Shown: positions 8,088 through 17,863, counted from the stretch's first letter. The stretch: 64,000 nucleotides of DNA from Nocardioides sp. HDW12B (GCF_011299595.1 NZ_CP049867.1:868001-932000), one strand, 5' to 3'. Notes: generated by a model from the sequence alone, not told the origin. Made by a program: numbers and translations.

Positions 8088-8498
8088 GTGCCCGCACCCG
8101 GTCCTGCCCGCAGCCTTCTCCGAGGCGGGGAGCGCGGCGCCGCGACGGTGGACTTCGTCCTCGTCGTGGTGGTCGTGGTCCCGTTGTTCCTCGGCATCCT
8201 CCAGGTCGGCCTCGTGCTCCACGTGCGCAACACCCTCACCTCCGCGGCGTCGGAGGGTGCCCGGTACGGCGCCCGGTTCGACCGTGAGCCGTCAGACGGC
8301 GCGGCCCGCGCCCGTGAGGCTGTCTCCGACGCCGTGTCGGGCCGGTTCGCGCGCGACGTCACCGCCCGGCGTACGACGCTGCAGGGCGCGCCCGCGGTGA
8401 CGGTCGAGGTCCGCGGGGAGGTGCCGGCGCTCGGGCTCTTCGGGCCGGCGTGGCCGGTGCGGGTGAGCGGCCACGCCGTGGAAGAGGTGGCGCCGTGA
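8088..8498 (+). CDS. tadE: TadE-like pseudopilin
   Basis: This 136-residue protein has a short basic leader with GGERGAATVDFVL followed by one hydrophobic helix (about 19-40) and the S.ASEGARYGA pattern typical of TadE/TadE-like minor pilins. It is predicted to be anchored in the membrane with its C-terminal domain outside. GTG 8088 lies two bases after the restored DUF4244 stop, and the gene end overlaps the next start (GTGA), so the tad genes are tightly coupled. Confidence 0.8.
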   Translation: MPAPGPARSLLRGGERGAATVDFVLVVVVVVPLFLGILQVGLVLHVRNTLTSAASEGARYGARFDREPSDGAARAREAVSDAVSGRFARDVTARRTTLQGAPAVTVEVRGEVPALGLFGPAWPVRVSGHAVEEVAP

Positions 8499-8959
8499 GG
8501 ACGCTCGTGACGCGCCTGCGCAACGCCCGGGAGGCCGAGGAGGGGACCGCCCTGGTCGAGGTCACCTGGTTGGCCCTGCTCCTGCTGGTGCCGCTGGTCT
8601 ACCTCCTGGTGGCCGTCTTCGACGTGCAGCGCGCGTCGTTCGGGGTGAGCGCTGCGGCCCGAGCCGCCGCCCGGGCCTACGCGCTGGCGCCCGACGAGGC
8701 GTCTGGCCGGGCCCGGGCGCAGCAGGCGGCGGCGGTGGCGCTGCGCGACCAGGGCCTCGACCCCGGCACCGTTCAGCTCGCGGTGTCCTGCTCGCCGAGC
8801 CCGGGCAACTGCCTGGCACCCGGCAGCGTGGTCGCGGTCCGGCTGTCGCACCAGGTGCGGCTGCCGCTGGCTCCTGAGGCGTTGGGTGGCGGGGCACCGT
8901 CGTTCCGGGTCGAGGCCGACCAGAGCTTCCCCTACGGCACCTTCCGGGAGGACCGGTGA
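8495..8959 (+). CDS. Second TadE/TadF-like pilus assembly protein
   Basis: This 154-residue protein begins at GTG 8495, overlapping the preceding stop. A leader with EEGTALVEVTW precedes a single TM helix (VTWLALLLLVPLVYLLVAVFD). The ectodomain has two cysteines in CSPSPGNC that may form a disulfide. The arrangement fits the second TadE-family gene of actinobacterial tad loci. The 3' end overlaps the next gene (GTGA). Confidence 0.75.
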   Translation: MRTLVTRLRNAREAEEGTALVEVTWLALLLLVPLVYLLVAVFDVQRASFGVSAAARAAARAYALAPDEASGRARAQQAAAVALRDQGLDPGTVQLAVSCSPSPGNCLAPGSVVAVRLSHQVRLPLAPEALGGGAPSFRVEADQSFPYGTFREDR

Positions 8960-9375
8960 GACGCGACGACGAGCGGGGCTCGGTCAGCGTGCTGCTGGTC
9001 GGGTTCTTCCTGATCGCGGTGCTGCTGGTGACCGTGGTGGTGGACGCCTCGGCGGCGTTCCTGCGGCGCCAGGAGCTGTCGGCGCTGGCCGACGGTGCGG
9101 CGGTGGCGGCGGCCGACGGGGTGGCGACCGAGCGGATCTACCTCGAGGGCGTGCCCGAGCAGGTGGCGATCGATCCGGCCCTGGCCCGCGCCGAGGTCGC
9201 GGCGTACCTCGCCCGCTCCGGCCGGCCCGCCGGCCTGCGCTACCGGGTCACGACGACCGCCGACTCCGTGCGCGTCGAGGTGAGCGCACCGCTCGACCTG
9301 CCCCTGGTGCCGCCCGGCTGGAGCGGCCGCACCACCGTCGCCTCCGAGGCCGGCGCCGTCTCGGTCGTCGGCTGA
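8956..9375 (+). CDS. TadG-like pilus-associated protein (helicase/secretion-neighbourhood TadE-like)
   Basis: This 139-residue protein starts at GTG 8956 with RRDDERGSVSVLLVGFF. One N-terminal TM helix (about 9-30) is followed by the DASAAFLRRQELSALADGAAVAAADG signature of TadG N-terminal / Rv3654c-like proteins. The rest is a small extracellular beta domain. It is the last gene of the rightward tad operon and is convergent with the collagen-tail gene, which ends six bases further on. Confidence 0.75.
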   Translation: MRRDDERGSVSVLLVGFFLIAVLLVTVVVDASAAFLRRQELSALADGAAVAAADGVATERIYLEGVPEQVAIDPALARAEVAAYLARSGRPAGLRYRVTTTADSVRVEVSAPLDLPLVPPGWSGRTTVASEAGAVSVVG

Positions 9376-9381
9376 GGGCGC

Positions 9382-10599
9382 TCAGCAGCCGGCCGGGCTG
9401 ACGCCCAGCGCGACGGTGCATGCCGAGGGCTGGGCCGGATAGCCGGGATCGCCTCGCGGCCCGCGGGGTCCGCGAGGGCCCGGCTCGCCGCGGTCGCCCT
9501 GCGGCCCGCTGTCGCCACGCGGCCCGGGGGCGCCAGGCGACCCCTCGTCGCCCTCAGGACCTCGCTTCCCGCGCTGCCCCCGGTCACCCTCGGGACCCTT
9601 GTCCCCGCGAGGTCCGATCTCACCCGTCGCCCCCGGGTCCCCGCGCGGCCCCTTGTCGCCGGGTGGTCCCTTGACCCCTCGAGCGGGCACTACGGACACC
9701 TCGGTGTCACCGTCCCCGCACGACGGGGCGTCCGGGTAGGTCACCTGGCCGGTCGGAGCGAGGCAGGCGATAGTGGCGTCCTCGCGGAGGTCGTCGGAGT
9801 CAGGACACGTGGGGAGCTTCTCGCCGAGGATCCACCCGGCGACCCTAAAGAGCGGTGGAGCGTCCAGTCGGTACCACGAGTCCGGACGGTCGCAGAGGAC
9901 GCGAGCGCCGACCGCAGGCAGCATGACCACGGCCGGGTCGTCGTCGGGATTGTTGGAGTCGGTCAGCAGGACAGGCGTGAAGTCACCCTCCTGCCCCAGG
10001 ACGTAGCCGTCGTACGCCGTCCCGTCTACGGCGACGACGCGCTCGTGAGGAAGCCAGGGGGTACTCAAGAGCGGCGCCGCGATCACCGTCAGTGTGACGA
10101 GCGACAGGGCTGCGAGGACGATGGGCACACGTCGGGAGAGCCGTGCTTGGTCACTGGGGTTCATCCGCCGCCACGCCCATAGCAGAATCAGCAGAGCGGC
10201 AGCCACCGCCGTCACGGTCCACGGACTGAGCATCAGCGCGACGAAGGCGACGAGCGGCACGCCGAATCGCAAGCCGATCAGAGAACGACGGCCTGCGCCC
10301 TGTCCGAGGAGGCCCCAGACGTGGGGGGTCCAGCTCACGAAGCCGACCACGACGCTCGCAACCAGGACGAGCAGCGTCGCCTCGACGAAGAGGGAGCTGA
10401 GGGCGGCCTCGGCGATGCCGGAGACCCCCATCTGGCGGACGATCTCGAGCGCGACCTCGCGGTCGAAGCGCGCGAGCACGAGGATGCGGAGCGCGAGGTA
10501 GATCGGCAGCACCGCGACGGCCACCCGCCACGCCCGTCCCCAGCCGGCCCACGAGACGGACCACGGCTCGGGACGGTCGAGGCGCGGGGTGAGGCTCAC
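9382..10599 (-). CDS. Multi-pass membrane protein with C-terminal collagen-like Gly-X-Y tail
   Basis: This 405-residue protein has at least five hydrophobic segments in its first 190 residues, then a compact extracellular part with four cysteines. A run of about 26 uninterrupted Gly-X-Y triplets follows (about residues 308-385, bases 9445-9678), rich in GPR, GDR, GPE and GDK. The cap is a short cysteine-containing tail. Collagen-like runs in bacteria form trimeric rods, often surface-exposed; trimerisation here is inference. GTG 10599 overlaps the preceding stop (GTGA) and directly precedes SLTPRLDRP; a longer frame upstream lies inside the previous gene. It is the third gene of a leftward operon. 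I recognise no named family for the membrane part. Confidence 0.7.
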   Translation of the reverse strand: MSLTPRLDRPEPWSVSWAGWGRAWRVAVAVLPIYLALRILVLARFDREVALEIVRQMGVSGIAEAALSSLFVEATLLVLVASVVVGFVSWTPHVWGLLGQGAGRRSLIGLRFGVPLVAFVALMLSPWTVTAVAAALLILLWAWRRMNPSDQARLSRRVPIVLAALSLVTLTVIAAPLLSTPWLPHERVVAVDGTAYDGYVLGQEGDFTPVLLTDSNNPDDDPAVVMLPAVGARVLCDRPDSWYRLDAPPLFRVAGWILGEKLPTCPDSDDLREDATIACLAPTGQVTYPDAPSCGDGDTEVSVVPARGVKGPPGDKGPRGDPGATGEIGPRGDKGPEGDRGQRGKRGPEGDEGSPGAPGPRGDSGPQGDRGEPGPRGPRGPRGDPGYPAQPSACTVALGVSPAGC

Positions 10600-11048
10600 G
10601 GGTTCTGCGGATCCGATCCCGCCGTCTCGGCCCCGTCGGATCGCTCGTCTTGGACGGGCCGGGCCACCCATCGGTGGACCCGGTGCACCGGCCAGCCGTC
10701 CTCACCGCGCAGCCGGACGCCCGGGTGGGGATCTCGGATCCGGCGGGACAACGGCGTACCGGGGTCCCACATCTTTCGTGACGGCTGCTCGGAGTCGAGC
10801 CGGTCGATCCACTGCCCGACCTCGGCGTAGGACGAAAAGGTGAGGTGCAGCTCGTAGACGACGGCCTCACCTGCGAGCAACGGCTGGAACAGCTCCGCGG
10901 CCGACGGTGACTGCCGAGGCTCCGCGACGAGGGACTCTCCAAGGGCGAGCAGCGACGTCGCGGCCTCACGGTCGTCACGCGGGACCTCGTAGCGCAGCAC
11001 CAGCCGGACCGAGGAGGCCCGCTCGCCGGGCTCGATGTTCACGCGCAT
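10596..11048 (-). CDS. Hypothetical protein, middle gene of the collagen-tail operon
   Basis: This 150-residue, probably cytoplasmic protein has no signal peptide or TM segment. It shows mixed alpha/beta character with many arginines and a C-terminal HRVHRWV region. The ATG at 11048 overlaps the upstream stop by one base (TGATG), and its own stop overlaps the next start, so all three genes appear translationally coupled. No known domain was recognised. Confidence 0.6.
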   Translation of the reverse strand: MRVNIEPGERASSVRLVLRYEVPRDDREAATSLLALGESLVAEPRQSPSAAELFQPLLAGEAVVYELHLTFSSYAEVGQWIDRLDSEQPSRKMWDPGTPLSRRIRDPHPGVRLRGEDGWPVHRVHRWVARPVQDERSDGAETAGSDPQNP

Positions 11049-13561
11049 CAGGAGCGGCCGGGGAAGGCCGGGGTGGGGGTGCCGGGGCTGCCCTGGCTGA
11101 TGAAGGTCTGCGACTCGCGGTCACGCAGCCACGCGTCGACGACCCCGCGGGCGGGGGAGGAGACGTAGGCCGCCAGCCGCGCCTCGAGCTCACGGACCAG
11201 CTCGTCGCGGCTGATCCCGAGCGGCGGGGCGGTGATCTCGCCGAGGGCGGCCAGCTCGCTCGTCACCGCGAGGTGCCAGGGCTTGAGCCCGGGGTACACG
11301 CGGGCGCTCCGCGCGACCACGGTCAGCGCCCGCAGCCAGGACCCGGCGGCCGGGGGGAGGCCGATGCTCTCGAGCTGGTCCAGCGACGTGCGGCTCAGCC
11401 GGTCGATGGTGACGAGGCCCGCCGAGCGCAGCACGGTCGCGCACTCCGCGAAGGGGGCCAGCTCCAGCATGTCCTCCGGCAGCGGCCGGCCGAACGCCTG
11501 CCGGTAGGGGTTGGTCCGCGGAGCAAGCGGGTCGCCGGTCGCCTCGCCGGTCCGCAAGCGGGCGAGCTGGGGGTCGGCCTCGCGCCAGCGGGCCAGGGTG
11601 GGGTCGACGTCGGCGCACGCCAGGTGGCGTACGGCGATCGCGGCCTTGCCCGCCGACTCGGCCAGGAAGCAGCCGGCCGCGTAGTTGAGCCCGGGGCCGT
11701 ACTCCTCCGGCCGCCGCAGGCGCTCCGGGCCGGGCTTCCACCCCACGGCCGGGCACGCCGGCACGGAGCGGGTCAGCATCTCGGAGCTGCGCTGCAGCCG
11801 GCACCGGAACTCGTCGTCGACACCGGTGCCCGGGTCCGCGACCGCGGCCGTCAGGCGCTTCGCGTCCCGGGCCAGGCCGCGCAGCTGCGCCTCCAGCGCC
11901 TCGCTGGCGAAGCGGCGTTCCGCACCTGCGGCCTGGTCCCGCTCTTGGCGCAGCAGCGACGCCCGGTTGATCCCCACGGCGACCCGGGTGTGCAGCAGGC
12001 GGAGCCGCAGCGCCGGCTCGCGGCGTACGACGTCCGAGGCCAGGGCGCTGCCGAGCAGCTCGAGGTAGCGCCCGAGCTCCTCGCTCGATCCGGCCTCGCG
12101 GTAGAGGCTGTGCCAGTAGCCGACGAGGGCGAGCTGGTTGGCCGGGTCGAGATCGACCGCCTCGGCGAAGAGCGCCTGGGCGATGCTGCTGCCCCGGGGC
12201 TCCTGGGCGGCCAGGGCGTGCAGGGCGATGCTGCGGGCGACCGTCGCCCCCGCCAGGCCCTGCGTGATGCCGTGGGCGCGGGCAATGCGGGTGACGGCGA
12301 GGGCGGCCGGGAAGACACCGAGGTCGAGACCCTCCGTCGGGTCGGCGGCCCCGGCCGCCCCGGCTGTCGTGGGCACGTCGTACCGGAGGAACCCGAGCGC
12401 GGTCTGCCGGTCGACGCTCTGGGTGTCGACGAGGCGGTGGTTGCGCAGCAGGTCGACGACGAGGCTGTCGTCCTTCGCCGTGACGACCAGCCGCCACGGC
12501 GACGGCGCCCGCAGCAGCCGCAGCGCCCGCCCGAGCGCGGCGATCCAGGGGGTGCTCGACGTCTCGACGATCCCGACGTCCTCGAGCAGCTCGGCGTCGG
12601 TCCCCAGCGGGACCTCGATGCCGCCGGGCGTCGTCGGCGCGAGCCGGCCGACCAGGGACCGGAGGTGCTCCGGCGACGGCGCGCCGTCCCCGGTCGTCGT
12701 GATCGTCAGCCGGGCGCTCGCGCCCCAGTCGATGGCGAGCAGTGCCGCGGCGGCGACGCCCAGGAGGGTGGCGACCCCGAGCGTCGGCGTGAGCGGCGGC
12801 CCCTCCAGCGAGACGTCGAGCGAGAGCACCAGCCCGGCGACTGCGACCAGCCCGACCGCGGCCACCAGGGCGACCGCCGCACCGGACGAGGCCGCGTCGT
12901 CGTCACGGGCGGCGGCACGACGCCAGCCCAGGACGAGGATCAGCACGGTGGCGACCAGGACCGCGACCAGGCCGAGGTCGGTGCCCAGGTCGGTCCCCTC
13001 GCCGGACCACGCGGGGCCGGCCGCGATGCTGACGGCCTCGGGCAGGCCGACCAGGGACACGGCACCGCCCACCAGGGCGGCCCAGGCGACGTAGCGACAG
13101 GTGCGCCGCAACCACCGGGTGGTGCTGACGGGGTCGCTCACGTGCCGGCCGACGAGGCCGAGCAGCAGGCGCGCGAGCACCAGGACGAGGGCCAGCCAAC
13201 CGAGGACCACGGCCGCGAGGACCAGCCCCGGGTCGAGCCACTGCTCACGGAGGTCGGACCACCCCGCGTCGGCGTCCTGGGCCGGCGTGGTGGTCGCGTC
13301 GAGCTTGTCCTGCGCCTGGCGCTCCACGGCTGCGGCGTACTCCTCGGCACAGACCGGGGTCGTGCCGGCGGCGACCGGGTCGGCCTTGCGCAGCTCGGCG
13401 ATGCTCGCGAGCGCGGCCGCCGGGTCTCCGGCGTCCGTCAGCTGCTGTGCCGTCGCGCAGGCCGGCGACGTGGTCGCCGAGGCCGGCGACGGGAGCGCAA
13501 CGAGCAGCACGGCGACCAGCAGCAGCGTGGCCCCGAGACGGTGTTGGTGTGTCGACGTCAT
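11048..13561 (-). CDS. Large membrane protein of unknown function
   Basis: This protein of about 837 residues starts at ATG 13561, chosen because a clean signal-like segment (LGATLLLVAVLLVALPSPASA) follows; an in-frame GTG lies two codons upstream. A short cysteine-containing extracellular part precedes roughly five TM helices (about residues 110-290). A large soluble C-terminal region of some 540 residues follows, helix-rich and with many leucine, alanine and arginine residues. It is the first gene of the leftward three-gene operon. No catalytic motif was recognised; scaffold or sensor roles are equally possible. Confidence 0.65.
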   Translation of the reverse strand: MTSTHQHRLGATLLLVAVLLVALPSPASATTSPACATAQQLTDAGDPAAALASIAELRKADPVAAGTTPVCAEEYAAAVERQAQDKLDATTTPAQDADAGWSDLREQWLDPGLVLAAVVLGWLALVLVLARLLLGLVGRHVSDPVSTTRWLRRTCRYVAWAALVGGAVSLVGLPEAVSIAAGPAWSGEGTDLGTDLGLVAVLVATVLILVLGWRRAAARDDDAASSGAAVALVAAVGLVAVAGLVLSLDVSLEGPPLTPTLGVATLLGVAAAALLAIDWGASARLTITTTGDGAPSPEHLRSLVGRLAPTTPGGIEVPLGTDAELLEDVGIVETSSTPWIAALGRALRLLRAPSPWRLVVTAKDDSLVVDLLRNHRLVDTQSVDRQTALGFLRYDVPTTAGAAGAADPTEGLDLGVFPAALAVTRIARAHGITQGLAGATVARSIALHALAAQEPRGSSIAQALFAEAVDLDPANQLALVGYWHSLYREAGSSEELGRYLELLGSALASDVVRREPALRLRLLHTRVAVGINRASLLRQERDQAAGAERRFASEALEAQLRGLARDAKRLTAAVADPGTGVDDEFRCRLQRSSEMLTRSVPACPAVGWKPGPERLRRPEEYGPGLNYAAGCFLAESAGKAAIAVRHLACADVDPTLARWREADPQLARLRTGEATGDPLAPRTNPYRQAFGRPLPEDMLELAPFAECATVLRSAGLVTIDRLSRTSLDQLESIGLPPAAGSWLRALTVVARSARVYPGLKPWHLAVTSELAALGEITAPPLGISRDELVRELEARLAAYVSSPARGVVDAWLRDRESQTFISQGSPGTPTPAFPGRS

Positions 13562-13696
13562 GGTCACCCCCGAAGTCCGTAGCAATCGACGCTAGACCTG
13601 TTGCTTTCTTGTCGGCAGGGACCTAAGTACCTGTCTGGCCGGGTCGGGGTGAGCGCGGTCAGGAGGGCCCCCACCGACGGGGTAGCCTGGGCGATT

Positions 13697-14815
13697 GTGG
13701 CTGCCCCTGACCTCGAGACCCGTATCAAGCACCTGCGCGCGACGATGCACACCATCGAGCAGGTGCTCGACGTCGACAAGATGCGCCGGGAGATCGCCGA
13801 GCTCGGAGAGCAGGTCGCGGCGCCGGACCTGTGGGACGATCAGGCCAACGCCCAGCGCGTGACCGGCCGACTGTCGACCCTCCAGGGTGAGCTGGAGCGC
13901 TTCACCGGCCTCTCGGCCCGCCTCGACGACGTCGAGGTCATGGTCGAGCTCTCCCGCGAGGAGGGCGACGCCGAGGCGCTCGCCGAGGCCGAGAAGGACC
14001 TCGACCGCATCACCAAGTCCGTCGACGTCCTCGAGGTCCGCACCCTGCTGGCGGGGGAGTACGACGCCCGCGAGGCCCTGGTGACGATCCGGTCGGGCGC
14101 CGGCGGCGTCGACGCGGCCGACTTCGCCGAGATGCTCATGCGGATGTACACCCGCTGGGCCGAGCGCAACAAGTACGCCGTCGACGTCTACGACACGTCG
14201 TACGCGGAGGAGGCCGGCATCAAGTCGACGACCTTCGCCATCCACGCGCCCTACGGCTACGGCACGCTCTCGGTCGAGTCCGGCACCCACCGGCTGGTCC
14301 GGATCAGCCCCTACGACAACCAGGGCCGCCGCCAGACCTCGTTCGCCGCCGTCGAGGTGGTGCCGGTGCTCGAGCAGACCGACCACATCGAGCTGCCCGA
14401 GGAGGAGGTCCGCATCGACGTCTACCGCTCGAGCGGCCCCGGCGGGCAGAGCGTCAACACCACCGACTCGGCGGTCCGCCTGACCCACATCCCCACCGGC
14501 ATCGTCGTGTCCTGCCAGAACGAGAAGTCGCAGCTGCAGAACAAGGCCTCGGCGATGGTGATCCTCAAGGCCAAGCTCCTCGCCCGCAAGCGCGAGGAGG
14601 AGAAGGCCCACCTCGACGAGCTGCGCGGCGACGTCCAGGGCTCCTGGGGTGACCAGATGCGCTCCTACGTCCTGCACCCCTACCAGATGGTCAAGGACCT
14701 GCGGACCGAGTACGAGGTCGGCAACCCCGGCGCGGTCTTCGACGGCGACATCGACGGCTTCCTCGAGGCCGGCATCCGCTGGCGCCGCGGCGCCGACAAG
14801 GTCGAGGCGGGCTGA
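13697..14815 (+). CDS. prfB: Peptide chain release factor 2
   Basis: RF2 (372 residues) releases the peptide at UGA and UAA codons. The N-terminal helical domain is followed by the codon-recognition superdomain and the GGQ loop (G249-G250-Q251 in [10 protein letters not shown]), which reaches the peptidyl transferase centre. The tripeptide anticodon expected as SPF reads S204-P205-Y206. GTG 13697 is chosen because [10 protein letters not shown] matches the family start and TAGCCT (13683-13688) lies eight bases before it. No programmed frameshift site is present in the early codons. It is followed by ftsE, the usual actinobacterial order. Confidence 0.95.
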   Translation: MAAPDLETRIKHLRATMHTIEQVLDVDKMRREIAELGEQVAAPDLWDDQANAQRVTGRLSTLQGELERFTGLSARLDDVEVMVELSREEGDAEALAEAEKDLDRITKSVDVLEVRTLLAGEYDAREALVTIRSGAGGVDAADFAEMLMRMYTRWAERNKYAVDVYDTSYAEEAGIKSTTFAIHAPYGYGTLSVESGTHRLVRISPYDNQGRRQTSFAAVEVVPVLEQTDHIELPEEEVRIDVYRSSGPGGQSVNTTDSAVRLTHIPTGIVVSCQNEKSQLQNKASAMVILKAKLLARKREEEKAHLDELRGDVQGSWGDQMRSYVLHPYQMVKDLRTEYEVGNPGAVFDGDIDGFLEAGIRWRRGADKVEAG

Positions 14816-14838
14816 GCCCGGTCGGTCGGGGCAACACA

Positions 14839-14858
14839 CCCGGGATCGAGGTCCCGGG
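14839..14858 (+). terminator. Hairpin between prfB and ftsE
   Basis: CCCGGGA and TCCCGGG form a perfect 7-bp stem around a six-base loop. There is no T-run, so it may be a weak terminator or an attenuating hairpin rather than a full stop. A -10-like TAGACT (14878-14883) for ftsE follows. Confidence 0.4.
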
Positions 14859-14893
14859 ATCGGGCGGGCGGCGAACCTAGACTCCGAGACGTT

Positions 14894-15583
14894 GTGATCA
14901 CCTTCGACAGCGTCTCCATGGCCTATCCGGGGCAGCAGCGTGCCGCCCTGGAGGGCGCGACGGTGCACGTCTCCGAGGGCGAGTTCGTCTTCCTGGTGGG
15001 CGCCTCGGGCTCGGGGAAGTCGACGTTCCTGCGCCTGGTGCTGCGCGAGTCCGGACCGACCAGCGGCCGGATCGTCGTCGCGGGCCGTGACCTGGCCAAG
15101 ATGCGCAGCTGGCGCGTCCCGGCCCACCGCCGCCAGATCGGCACCGTCTTCCAGGACTTCCGGCTGCTGCCGAACAAGACCGTCCGCGAGAACGTCGCCT
15201 TCGCCCTGCAGGTCATCGGCACGCCGCGCGCGACCATCCGCCAGCACGTCCCGGTGGTGCTCGAGATGGTGGGCCTGGAGGGCAAGGGCGACCGCATGCC
15301 CGACGAGCTCTCCGGCGGCGAGCAGCAGCGGGTCGCGATCGCGCGCGCCTTCGTCAACCGCCCGCGCATCCTCATCGCCGACGAGCCGACGGGCAACCTC
15401 GACCCGAACACGTCGGTCGGCATCATGAAGCTGCTCGACCGGATCAACCGCACGGGCACGACGGTGGTGATGGCGACCCACGACTTCGGCGTCGTCGACC
15501 AGATGCGCAAGCGCGTCATCGAGCTCGAGGCCGGACACGTGGTGCGCGACCAGGCCCGCGGCGTCTACGGCTACCAACACTGA
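14894..15583 (+). CDS. ftsE: Cell division ABC ATPase FtsE
   Basis: This 229-residue ABC ATPase pairs with FtsX at the divisome and signals to peptidoglycan hydrolases. Seen: Walker [10 protein letters not shown] 36-44, Q-loop FQDFRLLP near 86-93, signature LSGGEQQR 139-146, Walker B/D-loop DEPTGNLD 163-170 and the H-loop ATHD. GTG 14894 lies ten bases after TAGACT. It stands 22 bases before ftsX, so cotranscription is expected. Confidence 0.95.
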   Translation: MITFDSVSMAYPGQQRAALEGATVHVSEGEFVFLVGASGSGKSTFLRLVLRESGPTSGRIVVAGRDLAKMRSWRVPAHRRQIGTVFQDFRLLPNKTVRENVAFALQVIGTPRATIRQHVPVVLEMVGLEGKGDRMPDELSGGEQQRVAIARAFVNRPRILIADEPTGNLDPNTSVGIMKLLDRINRTGTTVVMATHDFGVVDQMRKRVIELEAGHVVRDQARGVYGYQH

Positions 15584-15605
15584 CCACCCGAGCGCAGGAG
15601 CCACC

Positions 15606-16526
15606 GTGCAGCTGACCTACGTGCTGACCGAGCTGGGGAGCGGTCTGAGGCGCAACCTCTCCATGACCGTCGCCGTCGTCGTCACCCTCTTCGTGTCGCT
15701 GACCCTGGTGGGCCTCGGGCTGCTGCTCAACGCCCAGGCAGACAAGGCCGAGCAGTTCTGGGGTGACCGGCTCCAGGTCACGGTCTTCCTCTGCACCGAC
15801 AACTCCCCGGGGGCCGGCTGCATCGACGGCCGGGCCACGCCCGAGCAGCGCGCCGACGTACGCCGTGCGCTCGCCGCCAGCCCCGAGGTGGAGTCGTTCC
15901 GGTTCGAGACCAGCGACCAGGCCTACGCCAAGTGGAAGGACGTCTACTCCACGGGCGAGGAGACGCAGCAGCAGGTGTTCGAGGCGATCGAGCCCGACGA
16001 CCTCGCGGAGTCGTTCTGGGTGACGCTGAAGGACCCGCGCGAGTTCAGCACCGTCACCGACGACGTGGGCGCGCTCGGCGGCGTCAGCTCGGTCCGTGAC
16101 CTGCGGCAGGTGCTGCAGCCCATCTACTTCTGGATCAGCGCCTTCAAGTGGGGGGCCATCGGCATCGCCGGGCTGCTGCTGGTGGCGGCGCTGCTGCAGG
16201 TGGCGAACACCATCCGCCTCGCCGCGATGGCGCGGCGGCGCGAGATCGGCATCATGCGGCTGGTCGGCGCCTCGAGCCTCTACATCCAGCTGCCGTTCCT
16301 GCTCGAGGCGCTGGTCGCCGCGGTCCTGGGCATCGCCCTGGCGACGGGCGCGGTCGCCGGGTTCCTCTACTTCGTCGTCTACCGCCTGCTGCGGCCCAAC
16401 TCCAACATCGTGGCGTGGGTGGACTGGAACGACGGGGTGACGGCGGTCTACGCCATCGCGGCCGTCGGGCTGGCCCTGACGTTGGTCCCGACTCTCCTGC
16501 TGACCCGCAAATACCTCAAGGTGTGA
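15606..16526 (+). CDS. ftsX: Cell division membrane protein FtsX
   Basis: This 306-residue four-TM protein has one large extracellular loop between TM1 (about 20-42) and TM2 (about 180-200), then two closing TM helices. The loop contains CTDNSPGAGC, a probable disulfide. The cytoplasmic segment RREIGIMRLVGAS is the conserved FtsX coupling region. GTG 15606 follows GCAGGAG. In actinobacteria the loop binds and activates a peptidoglycan hydrolase; the M23 gene immediately downstream is the natural candidate. Confidence 0.95.
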   Translation: MQLTYVLTELGSGLRRNLSMTVAVVVTLFVSLTLVGLGLLLNAQADKAEQFWGDRLQVTVFLCTDNSPGAGCIDGRATPEQRADVRRALAASPEVESFRFETSDQAYAKWKDVYSTGEETQQQVFEAIEPDDLAESFWVTLKDPREFSTVTDDVGALGGVSSVRDLRQVLQPIYFWISAFKWGAIGIAGLLLVAALLQVANTIRLAAMARRREIGIMRLVGASSLYIQLPFLLEALVAAVLGIALATGAVAGFLYFVVYRLLRPNSNIVAWVDWNDGVTAVYAIAAVGLALTLVPTLLLTRKYLKV

Positions 16527-16576
16527 GAGGCGTCGGTTACGGTCGAGCCGACAACAATGTTTCTCGTGAGGTCACT

Positions 16577-17863
16577 GTGGTTCGCTCCTTCCCCCGCGCC
16601 ACCCCGTCCGCCCCTCCCACCCGGCCCGTGCTGCTCGTCACGGGTCTGCTGCTCGCGCTCGTCGCGGGCCTGATCTCCGCGCTGCTGCCGACCGCCGGCG
16701 CGGCGGACCTCGACGACCGCAAGGCCGAGGTCCAGCAGCGTCTCAAGCAGGCCGACCGGCACCTGGGCGAGTCCTCGTCCGAGCTGGCCGAGGCCACCCG
16801 GGCCCTGCTGCGCTCGCAGGCGGCGCTGACAGCCGCGCGCGAGAGGCTGGCCGCGACGCAGGCGGACCTGACCGCCGCCGAGGAGCGCGACGCCGCGATG
16901 CAGGAGCGGCTGGAGGCTGCCGAGGCGCGGCTGGTCCGCGCCCGAGCGGCCCTCGAGCAGGGCCGGCAGGACGTCGCGGAGCAGGAGGGCGAGCTGCGCC
17001 GCGTGGTGGTGGCCAGCTACCAGCAGGGCGACCCCGAGCTGCTCGGGCTGTCGATGGTGCTCACCACCCAGGACCCGGCCCAGCTCACCGGCCAGATGAA
17101 CACCAACAGCACCGTTGCCAACGTCGAGGCCGCCGTGCTCGACCAGGTCGAGGCCGCACGGGTGATGCTCGCCGTGCGCGAGGAGGAGACCGAGCAGGTG
17201 CAGGTCGAGGTCGAGGCCCGTCGGACCGAGGCGGCCGCCAACCTCGTCGAGAAGACCCGCCTCGAGGAGGCGGCCCGGGTCGCGACCGCCGAGGTGGCCG
17301 ACCTCGTCGGTGCCCGGCGCTCGGCCCGCGCGACCGCGGTCGCGGCCAAGCAGGCCGACCTGCGCGAGCTGTCCCGGCTGCAGGCCGAGCGAGACCGCAT
17401 CGAGCGGCTGATCCTGGCCCGCGCCGCGGCGACGAAGCGGGCCCAGGCCCGCGCCGCCGGCAGCAGCGACGGCTTCCTCGACCTCCCGGTCAGCGGCTGG
17501 ATGAGCAGCGACTACGGCTGGCGCACCCACCCGATCTGGGGCTACCGGTCCTTCCACGACGGGGTCGACTTCGGGGCGGGCTGCGGAGCGCCGGTCCGCG
17601 CCGCGGCGCCGGGCCGCGTGCTGTCGACGTACTTCCAGACCGCCTACGGCAACCGAGTGATCATCGACCACGGCGTCCAGCGCGGTGTCGGGGTCGCCAC
17701 CATCTCCAACCACCTCTCGTCCTTCGCCGTCTCGGCGGGGGAGCGGGTCGAGCGCGGCGAGGTCGTCGGCTACGTCGGCGACACCGGGTGGTCGACCGGG
17801 TGCCACCTGCACTACACGGTGCTCAACAACGGCACGGCCGTGAACCCGCTGAACTGGTTCTGA
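16577..17863 (+). CDS. EnvC-like M23 peptidoglycan endopeptidase
   Basis: This 428-residue exported protein has a signal anchor (about 18-41), a long coiled coil rich in A, E, R and L (about 46-290), and a C-terminal M23/LytM domain. The zinc-site motifs are complete: HxxxD in FHDGVDFG and HLHY near the end. Complete motifs suggest an active hydrolase, unlike degenerate EnvC, which only activates amidases. The coiled coil plus LytM layout and its place 50 bases after ftsX argue for control by FtsEX during septation. GTG 16577 was chosen after GAGG (16568-16571); a longer frame upstream overlaps ftsX and is spurious. Confidence 0.88.
   Translation: MVRSFPRATPSAPPTRPVLLVTGLLLALVAGLISALLPTAGAADLDDRKAEVQQRLKQADRHLGESSSELAEATRALLRSQAALTAARERLAATQADLTAAEERDAAMQERLEAAEARLVRARAALEQGRQDVAEQEGELRRVVVASYQQGDPELLGLSMVLTTQDPAQLTGQMNTNSTVANVEAAVLDQVEAARVMLAVREEETEQVQVEVEARRTEAAANLVEKTRLEEAARVATAEVADLVGARRSARATAVAAKQADLRELSRLQAERDRIERLILARAAATKRAQARAAGSSDGFLDLPVSGWMSSDYGWRTHPIWGYRSFHDGVDFGAGCGAPVRAAAPGRVLSTYFQTAYGNRVIIDHGVQRGVGVATISNHLSSFAVSAGERVERGEVVGYVGDTGWSTGCHLHYTVLNNGTAVNPLNWF

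Noticed and set aside
10907-13582. An 891-codon rightward open frame
   Set aside because: It is the antisense shadow of the leftward genes: low-complexity, R/G/A/E-rich composition, no ribosome-binding site, and codon bias belonging to the opposite strand.
13601-13700. Possible programmed frameshift at the start of prfB
   Set aside because: The frame is open from GTG 13697 and no in-frame UGA with an upstream Shine-Dalgarno-like stimulator occurs in the early codons.
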